From: Halohasta salina
GTDB taxonomy: Archaea; Halobacteriota; Halobacteria; Halobacteriales; Haloferacaceae
Length of the DNA stretch: 64,000 nt
Assembly (NCBI RefSeq): GCF_024178165.1
Contig: NZ_JAMZIE010000009.1
Location: forward strand, 23,663-87,662
Direction of reading: 5' to 3'
In this document: in pieces, positions 43,288 to 52,124 of the stretch
Layout: each line of letters opens with the position of its first letter
How positions within the stretch are numbered: the first letter of the stretch is position 1
Notes under the pieces: model-generated
Databases searched by the model: none
Told to the model about the DNA's origin: nothing
What the model saw: the letters and a program-made list of their open reading frames with translations, nothing else
Position numbers and translations under genes: made by a program

Positions 43288-43545
43288 TTAGCTGGTCTGC
43301 TCGACACGCCACGTGGTCGCCCCAGTATACGACCAACGTTCGATCGAGAGATCGTCGACCGAGTCCTGAAGCTTGACGATCAGCGCGCCGATCTCCTTCG
43401 ACGAGAGGCTGACATCCTCGGCGATGAACTTGCTTTTGAAGTACAACTCACCATCTTCGACACGGGCACGAAGATAGTCGGCAAGCCGCTCGTCTTTCGG
43501 TTTGGCGTCGCTGGTCGAGGTATCAGGATGGGATGAGGCGCTCAT
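43288..43545 (-). CDS. Conserved halobacterial small protein (DUF7123-like)
   Basis: About 85 aa from the ATG at 43545. It has an acidic, disordered start, then DERLADYLRARVEDGELYFK, SSKEIGALIVKL and RWSYTGATTWRVE. This resembles a winged-helix-like family conserved in Halobacteria (DUF7123 from memory). Its start overlaps the end of the upstream membrane-protein gene by 4 bp. Confidence 0.8.
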   Translation of the reverse strand: MSASSHPDTSTSDAKPKDERLADYLRARVEDGELYFKSKFIAEDVSLSSKEIGALIVKLQDSVDDLSIERWSYTGATTWRVEQTS

Positions 43546-43805
43546 TGGTTGGTATGGGTGTGGTTGTGTCCGACGAACAGGGCGATCAGATTCACTGCGA
43601 GCAGACCGAGGAATATGAAGCCGGTCTGTGAGCCTAAGCCACCCGAGAGGAGTGGCAGGTAGACCAGCGGCAACAGGATGGCTGCCCAAAAACTCATTCC
43701 TCGAACGGTTGCTCTGAGCGCAAGCGTTCCCTGCTGTGCGACATCTGCAGCCCAGTTCGTCACTGGGCTCGTATTCTGTGCATGGTTTGGTGTGGCGTTC
43801 GACAT
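43542..43805 (-). CDS. Small two-helix membrane protein
   Basis: An 87-aa protein with two predicted membrane helices (about 37-57 and 62-79) and a His-rich tail GHNHTHTNQ. It is coupled to the DUF7123-like gene by an ATGA overlap. No functional family is recognised; the tail might bind metal. Confidence 0.7.
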   Translation of the reverse strand: MSNATPNHAQNTSPVTNWAADVAQQGTLALRATVRGMSFWAAILLPLVYLPLLSGGLGSQTGFIFLGLLAVNLIALFVGHNHTHTNQ

Positions 43806-44200
43806 CAGATGGTCACCGTCTGACTACATCAACAATCCAGATACCCATATAATACGACGAGCGTTCGGACAGATTCAGACTCTTTAGACATGAAATGAGT
43901 CTCCTCTCAACATTTTATTGAGGCTTCAAATCTCTTTAGATACTTTATAATCCGATCTCACTCGTTTTCGCAATCAGGCCAGAATGGGATGGGAAATCTG
44001 AATTTGCCGGTGGCACCTCCAATATGCGCCCGCTTCTGTATCCAAAAGCCATACTGACCACACTCGCGCGCACTCCCTGCTCAGTGGAACAGGGGTCGAC
44101 TGCCAGTTGAATACTGTCGGTCGACCAAGACTCGATCAGAAAGAGACGATTTCGTCGGGTGTACAGAGGTAGCCCGACGTCATCGAATTGGCGAAGTGGC
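43806..44200. other. Intergenic region with possible gene relic on minus strand
   Basis: The minus-strand frame ending at 43945 encodes RRNRLFLIESWSTDSIQLAV and STEQGVRASVVSMAFGYRSG. The composition looks protein-like, but there is no plausible start and I cannot name a family. It may be the tail of a lost gene. The remaining sequence is AT-rich. Confidence 0.3.
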
Positions 44201-45187
44201 CTACCACCGGTGATGGACGTGCTCGCGCACGTTCTTCTCATAGACTGCTTCGACCGCCTCGTGAGCGTCGACCCCAAGCGGGTCGACCTCGGAGACCGCG
44301 GCGTTTGCGCGGATATGCTCGGGCGTCGTCGATCCGGGAATAACCGTCGAGACGGCCTCGTGATCGAGAATCCACCGGAGCGAGAACTGCGCCAACGAGA
44401 GCTCCGCCGGGACGTGCTCGGTCAACGCGTCGACAGCATCGAGACCGACCTCGTAGGGCACACCAGCGAAGGTCTCGCCGACGTCGAAGGCCTCGCCCTC
44501 GCGGTTGTAGTTACGGTGGTCGTTTTCGGGGAACTCGGTCTCGCGTGAAAGCGTCCCAGTGAGCAGTCCCGAGGCAAGCGGCACCCGAACGATCACGCCG
44601 ACATCTCGGGCCGCAGCCTCCTCGAAGAACAACTCGGCGGGCCGTTGTCGAAACGGATTGAAGATGATCTGTACCGACTCCACGCCAGGGTACGTGATCG
44701 CTTTGAGTCCCTCCTCGACGCGTTCGACGCTGACGCCATAGCGTTCGATCCGCCCTTCGTCACAGAGCGTGTCGAGCGCATCGAAGACCGAGGGGCGATA
44801 ATAGACGTCGGTCGGCGGGCAGTGGAGCTGCAGGAGATCAAGCGCCTCAACGCCGAGGTTCTCCCGCGAGCGGTCGACGAACCGCCGAAGGTTTGCTTCG
44901 GTGTATCCCTCGGTTGTGTGTGGATCGAGCCGTCGACCTGCCTTCGTTGCGACTGTGACCTCTGAGCTGTCGATGTCTTCTCGCAGCACGTCGCCGAGGA
45001 TGCGCTCGGAGCGCCCGTCGCCATAGACGTCCGCAGTGTCGAAGAAGTCGACGCCGCTTTCGCGAGCGGTTTCGACCGCCCGCTGTGCCTCGGCCGATGA
45101 AACATCGCCCCAGTCACTGCCGATCTCCCACGACCCATACCCGATTTCACTTACCGAGTCGATCGTCCCAAGCGTTCTGTGGTTCAC
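44201..45187 (-). CDS. Aldo/keto reductase
   Basis: A protein of 328 aa from a GTG at 45187, chosen because VNHRTLGTIDSVSEIGYGSW begins the fold; upstream in-frame codons look non-coding. It has the AKR catalytic tetrad region FFDTADVYGDGRSE (D, Y), the Lys in VATKAGRR and LLQLHCPP for the His. SLAQFSLRWILDHE and VIPGSTTPEHIRANAA bind NADPH. It reduces carbonyl substrates; the specific one is unknown. Confidence 0.92.
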   Translation of the reverse strand: MNHRTLGTIDSVSEIGYGSWEIGSDWGDVSSAEAQRAVETARESGVDFFDTADVYGDGRSERILGDVLREDIDSSEVTVATKAGRRLDPHTTEGYTEANLRRFVDRSRENLGVEALDLLQLHCPPTDVYYRPSVFDALDTLCDEGRIERYGVSVERVEEGLKAITYPGVESVQIIFNPFRQRPAELFFEEAAARDVGVIVRVPLASGLLTGTLSRETEFPENDHRNYNREGEAFDVGETFAGVPYEVGLDAVDALTEHVPAELSLAQFSLRWILDHEAVSTVIPGSTTPEHIRANAAVSEVDPLGVDAHEAVEAVYEKNVREHVHHRW

Positions 45188-45274
45188 GTATGTCCGTATT
45201 CGTACGAATCTAATAGTAGTGGCTCTCGGTATCGAAGATTCGTCTCTCAATGCGCATACTCGCAGTCGTTCGGC

Positions 45275-45328
45275 ACGGTCTAGTTACCGACTTCCGCAGT
45301 TGGCGTTCGATCAGCTAACGATTCCACT
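45275..45328 (-). pseudogene. Terminal relic of the integrase-type IS
   Basis: The sequence matches the right-edge IS end at 63878 over about 50 bp (GTCTAGTTA, CGAC, CAGTTGGCGTTCGATCA). It encodes the same transposase tail, SLADRTPTAEVGN then stop, versus SLDDRTPTEEVAN. No other part of the element remains. Confidence 0.75.
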
Positions 45329-45357
45329 ATTGCACAGGTGCGAAATCAACGAAAAAG

Positions 45358-45380
45358 TCTCGCGCTTCAGCGTGGGGAAG
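45358..45380 (+). repeat. IS200/IS605-type hairpin relic (CTCGCGCT-TC-AGCGTGGGG)
   Basis: This is an inverted copy of the element at 42787-42815, with one mismatch in the stem. It directly follows the transposase tail relic and precedes the stop codon of the gene at 45384-45809. Confidence 0.5.
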
Positions 45381-45383
45381 ATC

Positions 45384-45809
45384 TCAATCAATCAGGTCTC
45401 GAACGGGAGCGAGGAGACGAGCGACGAGCCCGGGATCGGATCGAGTCTCGGAGACCTTCCAGTCGGCTCTCTCGGCCGCCTTCGAGACACGGACGTACTC
45501 CCAACAAAAGAGCGTCGACACCCGCATATCCTCGTCGCTCGCCCCAACGTAGACGTGCCGTGGTGTCGGTACCGTCTCGCAGATCTCTTCGAGGAGGAAC
45601 CACTTGTCGCGGCCCTGGATATCGAAATCCTGTCGAAGGTCGTACTCGGTGACGATCCGCTCGATCCGGTCGGTATCATCGTCGATGAGACCGATCGACT
45701 GACTCCAATTCTGTGCATCCTCGAACGCCGCTTTCGGGTCTTCGAGTCGTTCGATGGCCGAGAGCGAGAACGCGAGCGTTATCTTACCAGTGTCGCTGTC
45801 GCCGTTCAT
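45384..45809 (-). CDS. Conserved halobacterial protein (DUF7124-like)
   Basis: A protein of 141 aa from the ATG at 45809; an alternative ATG lies 5 codons upstream. It contains KITLAFSLSAIERLEDPKAA, FEDAQNWSQSIGLIDDD and VGASDEDMRVSTLFCWEYV. The opening resembles halobacterial DUF7124 proteins, as far as I can recall. Its start overlaps the upstream small gene by 4 bp. No catalytic motif is visible. Confidence 0.7.
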   Translation of the reverse strand: MNGDSDTGKITLAFSLSAIERLEDPKAAFEDAQNWSQSIGLIDDDTDRIERIVTEYDLRQDFDIQGRDKWFLLEEICETVPTPRHVYVGASDEDMRVSTLFCWEYVRVSKAAERADWKVSETRSDPGLVARLLAPVRDLID

Positions 45810-46021
45810 GTGACTGCTAGGCATCGATCGATCGCTTCGGCCGCCAGCGAGACGCGCCGGCTGACCGCGCCGTCGACGACCTTCGGGTTGTACTCCGATC
45901 CACCGACGACTGTCGAACTGCCAGCCGCACCGAGGCTGTCCAGTCCAGCGAGTTCGCTGCTCATTCGAACTCCCTGCCGTCGACGTGTTTGGGGCCGCCT
46001 CTCCCACGACTCGTTACTCAT
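45806..46021 (-). CDS. Small hypothetical protein coupled to the DUF7124-like gene
   Basis: A protein of 71 aa from the ATG at 46021, or 52 aa from the ATG at 45964. LGAAGSSTVVGGSEYNPKVV and VSRRVSLAAEAIDRCLAVT have convincing coding composition. The ATGA overlap with the next gene supports a real operon. I do not recognise the family; it could also be the surviving end of a larger protein. Confidence 0.5.
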   Translation of the reverse strand: MSNESWERRPQTRRRQGVRMSSELAGLDSLGAAGSSTVVGGSEYNPKVVDGAVSRRVSLAAEAIDRCLAVT

Positions 46022-46098
46022 ATTCAACAAAAGGGCATTCACGGATCATCAATCACCGGGGACGATGTGCTGACTTCACCCGGCAAATAGACGACTCC

Positions 46099-46445
46099 CT
46101 ACTCGTCCGATTCGGCCTGACGAAGCACCTGCTGGATACCGATCGTTGCAGCGTTGGCTCCGTACTCAGCACTCCGCCGCACACTATCGAGCAACAGCCC
46201 CATGGTGTGTGCCGCATGGGGGTCGTCATGACCGTACAACTCCTTGTCTGCAGCATCGATGGTTTCGATAAGCTGATCGCGTTCCCGTAGTTCGCGGTGG
46301 GCCATCCCAATGTCGCCGTCGGCCAGGACCACGTCGGCACTCCGATGAGGATCGACCGGGCGATGCCACCGTAGTCGTCAAGCAGCCCCGCGAGGTCGTC
46401 GGGAATCGCCGACTCGGTTTCGAAGACGACCGTCGCATCCTCGTC
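46099..46445 (-). pseudogene. PhoU-like C-terminal fragment, frameshifted
   Basis: Two frames together encode ETESAIPDDLAGLLDDYGGI and AHRELRERDQLIETIDAAD. MGLLLDSVRRSAEYGANAAT follows, then a stop. The helical pattern and the VRRSAEYGANAA tail resemble archaeal PhoU-domain regulators. A frameshift lies near 46345. Its N-terminal part is replaced by the XseA fragment. Confidence 0.55.
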
Positions 46446-47053
46446 GAGCGTGGCCACGCCACTCATCAGCTCCTGGAGGGCATCTGGGCCTTGGACGCTG
46501 GCGTGCTGAACTTTGATGTCGACATCAGGGTAGCGGGCATGTATGGCTGTGACAGCGTCGACGCGAGCGTCGCTATCGGCCGAGGTTACGGCCCGATCGT
46601 TTCCGGAAGTTCCGGCAGCGGTTGCTTGCGGCCATCTGAAAGCAGCCCGTCCTCGGCGAGCAGTTGCTTGTTCTCGGCATAGATTTGGCTGTACTCGCTT
46701 TCGCCCATGTCGACGACGTCGGTCACGAGGATCGAACAGGAGCCCTGTGGCTCGTAGAAGGACAACTCGCCTCGAACCGCGACCTGCATCTCCGCTTCCG
46801 GCTCGACAGTTGTCTGACTCCGTCGGAAACCGAACAGAACGCAGTGAATCGAGGCATCCCCGAAGACGAGATCAAAGTGGACGTGGCCATTTGAGTCGCG
46901 GCATCCAGACACGTCGCCGACAACGTAGTCGTGGTTCAGATCAGTCTGGTCGTCGATCAGATCGGCAATTTCGTCGTTCAGCGTCTCGACGGTGACGACA
47001 TCGTCACTATCGAGGTCGACATCGACTGCCTGCGAGAGATCAGCATCGGCCAT
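46445..47053 (-). pseudogene. xseA: Exodeoxyribonuclease VII large subunit, N-terminal fragment
   Basis: The first frame has an OB-fold (VETLNDEIADLIDD, DVSGCRDSNGHVHFDLVFGD, GSCSILVTDVVDMGESEYSQ) and KQPLPELPETIG. After a one-base frameshift near 46590 homology continues with VTSADSDARVDAVTAIHARY, HASVQGPDALQELM and TLDEDATV. The catalytic remainder (about 200 aa) is missing and the sequence switches to the PhoU-like fragment. No xseB is seen nearby. Confidence 0.8.
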
Positions 47054-47152
47054 CCACATTCAGGGAAGAACGGTCAGTACAAAAACCAATTTGGGTCGTT
47101 TCCGGGAAACCAAGAGGTGGAGAGGAAGACGAACGAAGCAGTTGGCCAGTCT

Positions 47153-47398
47153 TCAGCCACCGTGTTTCCGGTACCAGACGCGCTCACCTACTGGGGATTC
47201 CCCATCGTCGATATCCAACCGACTGAGGAACAACTCCCGGATCGCGAGTGTAATACCCAATTCTACGGGTTCGTTGTCCTCGTCGATGACAGTGACGACA
47301 CAGTGGCCGTCCCGCTGTTCGACTGAATCGATAGTCCCGGTCGACCAACGGTCAAGATCATGTGTCGGTTTCTGGGCATGAAGACGGTCGTGAGGCAT
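47153..47398 (-). CDS. Conserved halobacterial small protein (DUF7861-like)
   Basis: An 81-aa protein from the ATG at 47398. It contains MPHDRLHAQKPTHDLDRWST, GHCVVTVIDEDNEPVELGIT and SPVGERVWYRKHGG, a compact beta-rich protein. The frame extends to 47623, but the extra 75 residues look like a separate decayed sequence. No function is known. Confidence 0.65.
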   Translation of the reverse strand: MPHDRLHAQKPTHDLDRWSTGTIDSVEQRDGHCVVTVIDEDNEPVELGITLAIRELFLSRLDIDDGESPVGERVWYRKHGG

Positions 47399-47623
47399 AC
47401 AGTGACTCGGAGGGCAAATGCTGTTTAGCTTTCGTGTGTCGGCTACTTTCGGCGTCACATTAGCATCCAAGAGTACCGGACGGCCTTTCTCAGTCACGAA
47501 CCCAGACCCGCTTTCGACACAATGGCCCTCAGTGCGCAGTCGCGTGTATGTGTTCGGGCTTTCGAAAGCAGTTCTTCTCGGACGTTTGTTCGGATACAAC
47601 CGAATCAATGACGTATCACTCAT

Positions 47624-47834
47624 GTGTTACAGTCGTCGACATGACGACTCCAATCGTCTCGTATCTACTTTGACTGTGGGAATTTGACTGTGGGAATTTG
47701 ACTGTGGAAATTATTAAAACGCGTATTTCTTCGAAATTAATAGTTTGGCGTATACGTTATTCTATGATAATTACCCCAATAATCAGGAGTACAATGGTCG
47801 TGGTATCGACTTGAGTCAATGAGGACATCAGGAA
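47624..47834. other. AT-rich intergenic region with three 14-bp tandem repeats
   Basis: TTTGACTGTGGGAA occurs three times in tandem at 47669-47682, 47683-47696 and 47697-47710, the last with one change. AT-rich sequence follows. It may be a regulatory array or slippage product. No gene is supported. Confidence 0.55.
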
Positions 47835-48185
47835 TTAGGCCTCCGATACGGTCTCGAATTCGTCGTCGACGGTCGAGATGACACGCTCGAACCGGCCGAA
47901 GACATCATCTCCAATGGAATCGAGTGCGGGGTTGTCGGCAAGAGACAACAGTTGCTGTGGATCAGCTGCACTCACCACCACATTTCCCTCTTCAGTTTCG
48001 TAGACGATGACGTTGCACGGAAGTAGTGCCCCTAACTCTGGCTCTTCTACAAGCCCCTCATGGGCGAGCGCGGGATTGCACGCGCCAAGGATTTGATACT
48101 GGCTGAGTCGACGTCGTGTTTCTTTTTGACCGTCGTTTTGACATCGATCTCACTGAGGATGCCGAAGCCTTCGTTCGAACCTACC
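47835..48185 (-). pseudogene. DUF302-family protein, truncated and frameshifted
   Basis: The frames encode EGFGILSEIDVKTTVKKKHD then, after a shift near 48100, YQILGACNPALAHEGLVEE and LGALLPCNVIVYETEEGNVV. These are the hallmark DUF302 segments EIDV, LGACNP and LLPCNVxV. The first 40 residues or so are missing. The gene collides with an oppositely oriented coding fragment at about 48186. Confidence 0.82.
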
Positions 48186-48346
48186 TCTCAAAGATGACCC
48201 GGTACAACCTCTTGGAGGCAAAAGGAAATCTAAACATCGGGTACGATCACGAAGTTCACGAAGCCGCTACACTCGTCATGTACGCCCTTCAAGAACGATT
48301 CGACTGGGCAGAGGACATCTCTGGCGTCGGTATGGGCGCACGTTGA
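48186..48346 (+). pseudogene. C-terminal fragment of an unidentified protein
   Basis: The plus frame ending at 48346 encodes SKMTRYNLLEAKGNLNIGYD, HEVHEAATLVMYALQERFDW and SGVGMGAR. Composition suggests coding. It begins at the edge of the DUF302 relic and has no own start outside that relic, so it is probably truncated. The family is unknown. Confidence 0.4.
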
Positions 48347-48395
48347 TGCCTCTCCAAGACTGAAAACTTAATATATTCAACAACTAATCAGTGTT

Positions 48396-49160
48396 ATGCC
48401 AACCCTGAAAGCCTATGTCGGCAAAGAAGGCTATTACATCAACGCACGCCCCTCAGATGTTGGCAACGTCACGTATCAGGTCGACCCAAGCATCTGGGAA
48501 TTTCTCGAAGAGATGGATTACGGCCATGAATCGGAAATCGAGTGGGGGCTAATCAAACCATTCCGACTTGCGGGCCTCATCTACACTGAGAACGGAGGAG
48601 TCGACGACATCGGCGATGACATCCCCGAACTCGATCCGACGAAACTGTCCACCTTATCAGCTGAAGCGATAGAGAAACTGCTTGAGTATATCGACTCGAG
48701 AGGCGACCTCAGCCCCAGTATCAAGAAGAAGATCAAATCCTACGTTCGGGAACATGGTACTCATGAATCCACTGGCTTGGCTGATGAGATCCACGATACC
48801 GCCAGTAAGGTTTTGGACGGTATAGGGGACCGGTTCAATAGAAATTCTATTGATGTGTCTGTTGATTCGAAGACGGTACAGCAGTGGCGAATAACAGATA
48901 TCGAGATGCGTATTGAGAAGACTGTGTCATTCCCTAGTCCGACAGTTCTTCCAGAAATCATTCACACGATCTCAATTATAGAGCCCACAGATGGTCGCAA
49001 TACAGAGAATTACACGACATGGGAAACTGAGATAGACGGGGACTACTCTTGGGATGTCGGTATTGAGGCACTTGAACAGAAAGCAGCGTTAGCCGAGGAA
49101 CTCAAAGAACTGCTCACAGAACAGGGGCTGAAGTTGGGTGGGCCACCGAAGCTGGTCTGA
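48396..49160 (+). CDS. Hypothetical protein, 254 aa
   Basis: A full-length open frame with an ATG about 25 nt after TTAATATATTC, a good TATA box. It begins LKAYVGKEGYYINARPSDVG, has a helical middle with KLSTLSAEAIEKLLEYIDSR, and ends LTEQGLKLGGPPKLV. No membrane segment or known motif is visible. Acidic composition supports a genuine haloarchaeal gene. The neighbours give no functional clue. Confidence 0.7.
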   Translation: MPTLKAYVGKEGYYINARPSDVGNVTYQVDPSIWEFLEEMDYGHESEIEWGLIKPFRLAGLIYTENGGVDDIGDDIPELDPTKLSTLSAEAIEKLLEYIDSRGDLSPSIKKKIKSYVREHGTHESTGLADEIHDTASKVLDGIGDRFNRNSIDVSVDSKTVQQWRITDIEMRIEKTVSFPSPTVLPEIIHTISIIEPTDGRNTENYTTWETEIDGDYSWDVGIEALEQKAALAEELKELLTEQGLKLGGPPKLV

Positions 49161-49455
49161 GACGGCAACATCTAGCATCGATCAGTACACAGAGCGAGTT
49201 GATGAGCCGCGGACCAGTCAAGACCGAAAATACACGCTCATCACGAATGGGACCTCGCCGTCAATGACCTAAGATCACTATTTGAACAGTGCTGGAATAG
49301 CCGACGTACTACATCCAGAAACGGTAGTTGAGAAACAAAATGGATGGTTAGGTGTACTCAGCGCACTGCGGCAGCATCTTAATATCCTATTCTGACTCGG
49401 ATTAGATACGTGTGCGAACAGATTCAGCGAAGTCACTTTTTAAATCGTACTGATT
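49161..49455. other. Intergenic region before the Rieske-glutamate synthase gene
   Basis: No gene supported. CTTTTTAAATCG near 49436-49447 lies just before the ATG at 49456. It may be a TATA element for a leader-poor transcript, though it is somewhat closer than usual. Confidence 0.35.
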
Positions 49456-51108
49456 ATGAGTGAAACAGGCCCACCAGCCGAGATCGACTATCCAGAAGCT
49501 GTCGCAACATGGAGTGAACTCCCCGACAGGGAACCAACGGATGCCCGAGTCGCCGGTGTCGACCTCGTCGTGGTCCGCTACGATGACGAGGTATCGGTGC
49601 TATACGGCCGGTGTCAGCATCGCGGCGTCCTGCTATCGGACGGCCACATCGACGGTCAGAACCTGATCTGTGGCGTCCATGGTTGGGACTATCGCTATGA
49701 TACAGGGATCAGTGAGTACGACAACAGCGAACAGCTGGAGAAATTCACCGCATGGATCGACGAGGATGACGACGCGGTCTATGTCGACGCCGCCGAAATC
49801 CGTGCCTGGAACGAGGACAACCCCAACGAGTACGACGAGGAAGATTCGTTTCCCGACTTCTACGGCGATCCCCATCCCGAAAAGGAGCCACACACCAAGT
49901 ATATTCAACATCTCGCCCAGAACGGGCTCGACAAGTGGGGCCACCACGGGAAGATCTCCGCGATGGGCGTCCCACGCACCGAACTGCCCTCGTGGGACGA
50001 TATCCAGATCCAGTCGGCTCAGTTGGCAACGACGCCGCTGGCTGACGACGCACCGGTCGACACCTCACTCACTATTGGACCGGGAGCCGACTCGCCAATG
50101 GAACTCGATATTCCGATCTTCGTCAGCGATATGAGCTTCGGTGCGCTCTCCGAGGAGGCCAAGATTGCGCTCGCACGGGGGGCCGAGCAGGCCGGAACCG
50201 GCATCGCCTCGGGCGAAGGCGGGATGTTGCCGGAGGAGCAAGAAGCTAATACAAAATATTTCTACGAACTCGCCAGCGGGAAGTTCGGCTGGGACGTCGA
50301 CCACCTCTCGAAGGTCCAAGCCTTCCATTTCAAAGGTGGACAGGGCGCGAAAACCGGTACCGGTGGCCACCTCCCCGGCGAAAAAGTCCAGGGCAAGATC
50401 GCCGACGTTCGGGATCTCGAACCCGGCACCGACGCGGTGAGCCCCTCGCGGTTCCCCGATCTGGAGACGCCTGATGACTTCGCAGCGGTCGCCGAAACGG
50501 TCAGGGAGCATGGCGACGGCATCCCGGTCGGCTTCAAGCTCTCAGCCCAGCACGTCGAGGACGATATCGACTTCGCCCTCGAAGCGGGCGCAGATTATAT
50601 CATCCTAGATGGCCGCGGCGGCGGCACTGGTGCAGCCCCCGATGTATTCAAAAAGAACATCTCGGTACCGACGATGGCTGCCGTCGCTCGGGCCCGTCGA
50701 CACCTCAACGAGCGCGACGCAGACGACGTGACACTGATCGCTACCGGCGGCCTGCGGACCGAATCCGAGTTCATCAAAGCGATGGCGCTCGGCGCTGATG
50801 GGGTGGCAGTTGCCAACAGTGCGATCCAGGCCATCGGTTGTCTCGGGATGCGGGCCTGTGATTCGAACAACTGTCCGGTCGGCATCGCCACTCAAAAGGA
50901 CGACCTCCGGTCGCGGCTCGTGGTCGACCAGGCTGCCGACAACCTCGCGCGGTTTTTCGATGCAACGGTCGAGTTGATGGAAGTGATGGCCCGTGCCTGT
51001 GGTCACGACTCGCTAACCGGCTTCGAACAGCGGGATCTCACGACGTGGAAATCCGATATCGCAGAGCTGACCGGGATCGAATACGCCGGTGTGGGTCGGC
51101 CAGAGTAA
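49456..51108 (+). CDS. Rieske domain fused to FMN-binding glutamate synthase domain
   Basis: A 550-aa fusion. Residues 15-115 form a Rieske [2Fe-2S] domain with CQHRG (C53, H55) and CGVHGWDY (C72, H75). Residues about 145-550 match the GltS FMN/central domain: PIFVSDMSFGALSEEAKIAL, GTGIASGEGGMLPEEQE, FKGGQGAKTGTGGHLPGEKV, DGRGGGTGAAP and a CDSNNCPVGIATQKDDLR Cys cluster for an Fe-S centre. Archaeal stand-alone GltB2-like proteins lack a glutaminase domain. The Rieske fusion suggests an electron-transfer partner different from ferredoxin or NADPH subunits. It may be an FMN oxidoreductase with another substrate. Confidence 0.9.
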   Translation: MSETGPPAEIDYPEAVATWSELPDREPTDARVAGVDLVVVRYDDEVSVLYGRCQHRGVLLSDGHIDGQNLICGVHGWDYRYDTGISEYDNSEQLEKFTAWIDEDDDAVYVDAAEIRAWNEDNPNEYDEEDSFPDFYGDPHPEKEPHTKYIQHLAQNGLDKWGHHGKISAMGVPRTELPSWDDIQIQSAQLATTPLADDAPVDTSLTIGPGADSPMELDIPIFVSDMSFGALSEEAKIALARGAEQAGTGIASGEGGMLPEEQEANTKYFYELASGKFGWDVDHLSKVQAFHFKGGQGAKTGTGGHLPGEKVQGKIADVRDLEPGTDAVSPSRFPDLETPDDFAAVAETVREHGDGIPVGFKLSAQHVEDDIDFALEAGADYIILDGRGGGTGAAPDVFKKNISVPTMAAVARARRHLNERDADDVTLIATGGLRTESEFIKAMALGADGVAVANSAIQAIGCLGMRACDSNNCPVGIATQKDDLRSRLVVDQAADNLARFFDATVELMEVMARACGHDSLTGFEQRDLTTWKSDIAELTGIEYAGVGRPE

Positions 51109-51358
51109 GCAGCTAGCCGGGGGATCGTTTCTATGAATGCGGTTTGCGGTACTGTATCTCGGTGGGCGTAATTAACAATCTCCTCGTCCCAAACATCTGT
51201 ATCTTGAGCAGTTCGGAGTCGGTGCCGAACGATTAGGCGAGTTCCCACCGGTGGGCTGGCACAGCCCATCCATGTGAAACTGTTTCACAGACCGGATGTG
51301 CAGCAGAATAGCACTCCAGCGCTGATGTTATTCAGCACAAAGGTTACTATATTGATGT

Positions 51359-51523
51359 ATGAGCGATACAACGATCCCAAAGGAAGACGCTCCGAAGTGT
51401 GCCGTCTGTAGTAACAAAATCGTCGACTACCCAACTCATCGTGTCATCGCAACCACGAAAGATGGGAAAGTCGAGTACAAACACTTCTGCGACGCGAGTT
51501 GTGAGTCGTCCTACCACACGTAG
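51359..51523 (+). CDS. Small four-cysteine zinc-ribbon protein (DUF7576-like)
   Basis: A 54-aa protein with ATG at 51359. It has APKCAVCSNKIVDYPTHRV and EYKHFCDASCESSYHT: CxxC and CxxxC knuckles typical of a zinc ribbon. Similar stand-alone zinc ribbons are common in Halobacteria. It lies about 250 bp after the glutamate synthase fusion, in the same direction. Function unknown. Confidence 0.75.
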   Translation: MSDTTIPKEDAPKCAVCSNKIVDYPTHRVIATTKDGKVEYKHFCDASCESSYHT

Positions 51524-51705
51524 TCGCGTTCCAACGCTACGTACCAACATCGGATTTTCCGACCGTTCTGCGGGGTTGCACCGAGGAGTGATACCGAAGC
51601 CGGTGATTGTAATCCCCACACCACCGTACCGGTATCAGCGGACAGTAGTATTCAGTATGTGGTAGCTACGTTAGCATCGACACGTTACAATCTGATCGAC
51701 GATAG

Positions 51706-51978
51706 TTAGTTACAGCCGAGGAAACAGTCATACTCTTTGGCATACACCCAGTAGTTATCGTCAGTCGGAGCGGTGAGTGTTGCTTGGGTCAACGAGAGCT
51801 GCGGGTTGTCTCCCCGGTCGAGCGTTTCGACGAGCTGCCATTTCCCCTCAGGGGTAGACATATTGTGTTGATACTGCCAGACGTGCAGTTGCTCGGCAGT
51901 CACGTAGATGGCGTACGAACCAGCGATCGGATCGGTTCGGTCGGGAGTCGGTCCTGGTGGGGATTCGGTCGACGACAT
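51706..51978 (-). CDS. Small hypothetical protein, 90 aa
   Basis: An acidic, probably beta-rich protein with SYAIYVTAEQLHVWQYQHNM and NYWVYAKEYDCFLGCN at its C-terminus. There is no membrane segment. The two Cys near the end are the only ones. No family is recognised. Confidence 0.5.
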   Translation of the reverse strand: MSSTESPPGPTPDRTDPIAGSYAIYVTAEQLHVWQYQHNMSTPEGKWQLVETLDRGDNPQLSLTQATLTAPTDDNYWVYAKEYDCFLGCN

Positions 51979-52124
51979 ACCAGATTGTAACGAACGTTAT
52001 TGTAACAACAATGTCGCGGCCGGTCGACGGCGATACACAAGCGTTGCTTTTTGAAGTGGAGACAGTTACAGGAGGGTTACCTGCCCTTTATAAAACCGTC
52101 CGGGGATCCTGAGACGAAGACTCA

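Noticed and set aside
46445..46590. Phosphocarrier HPr-like domain in the minus-strand frame around VQHASVQGPDALQELM.
   Set aside because: The same stretch aligns better with the exonuclease VII catalytic-domain start (VTS...ARYPDVDI...VQG) and directly continues the XseA OB-fold frame.
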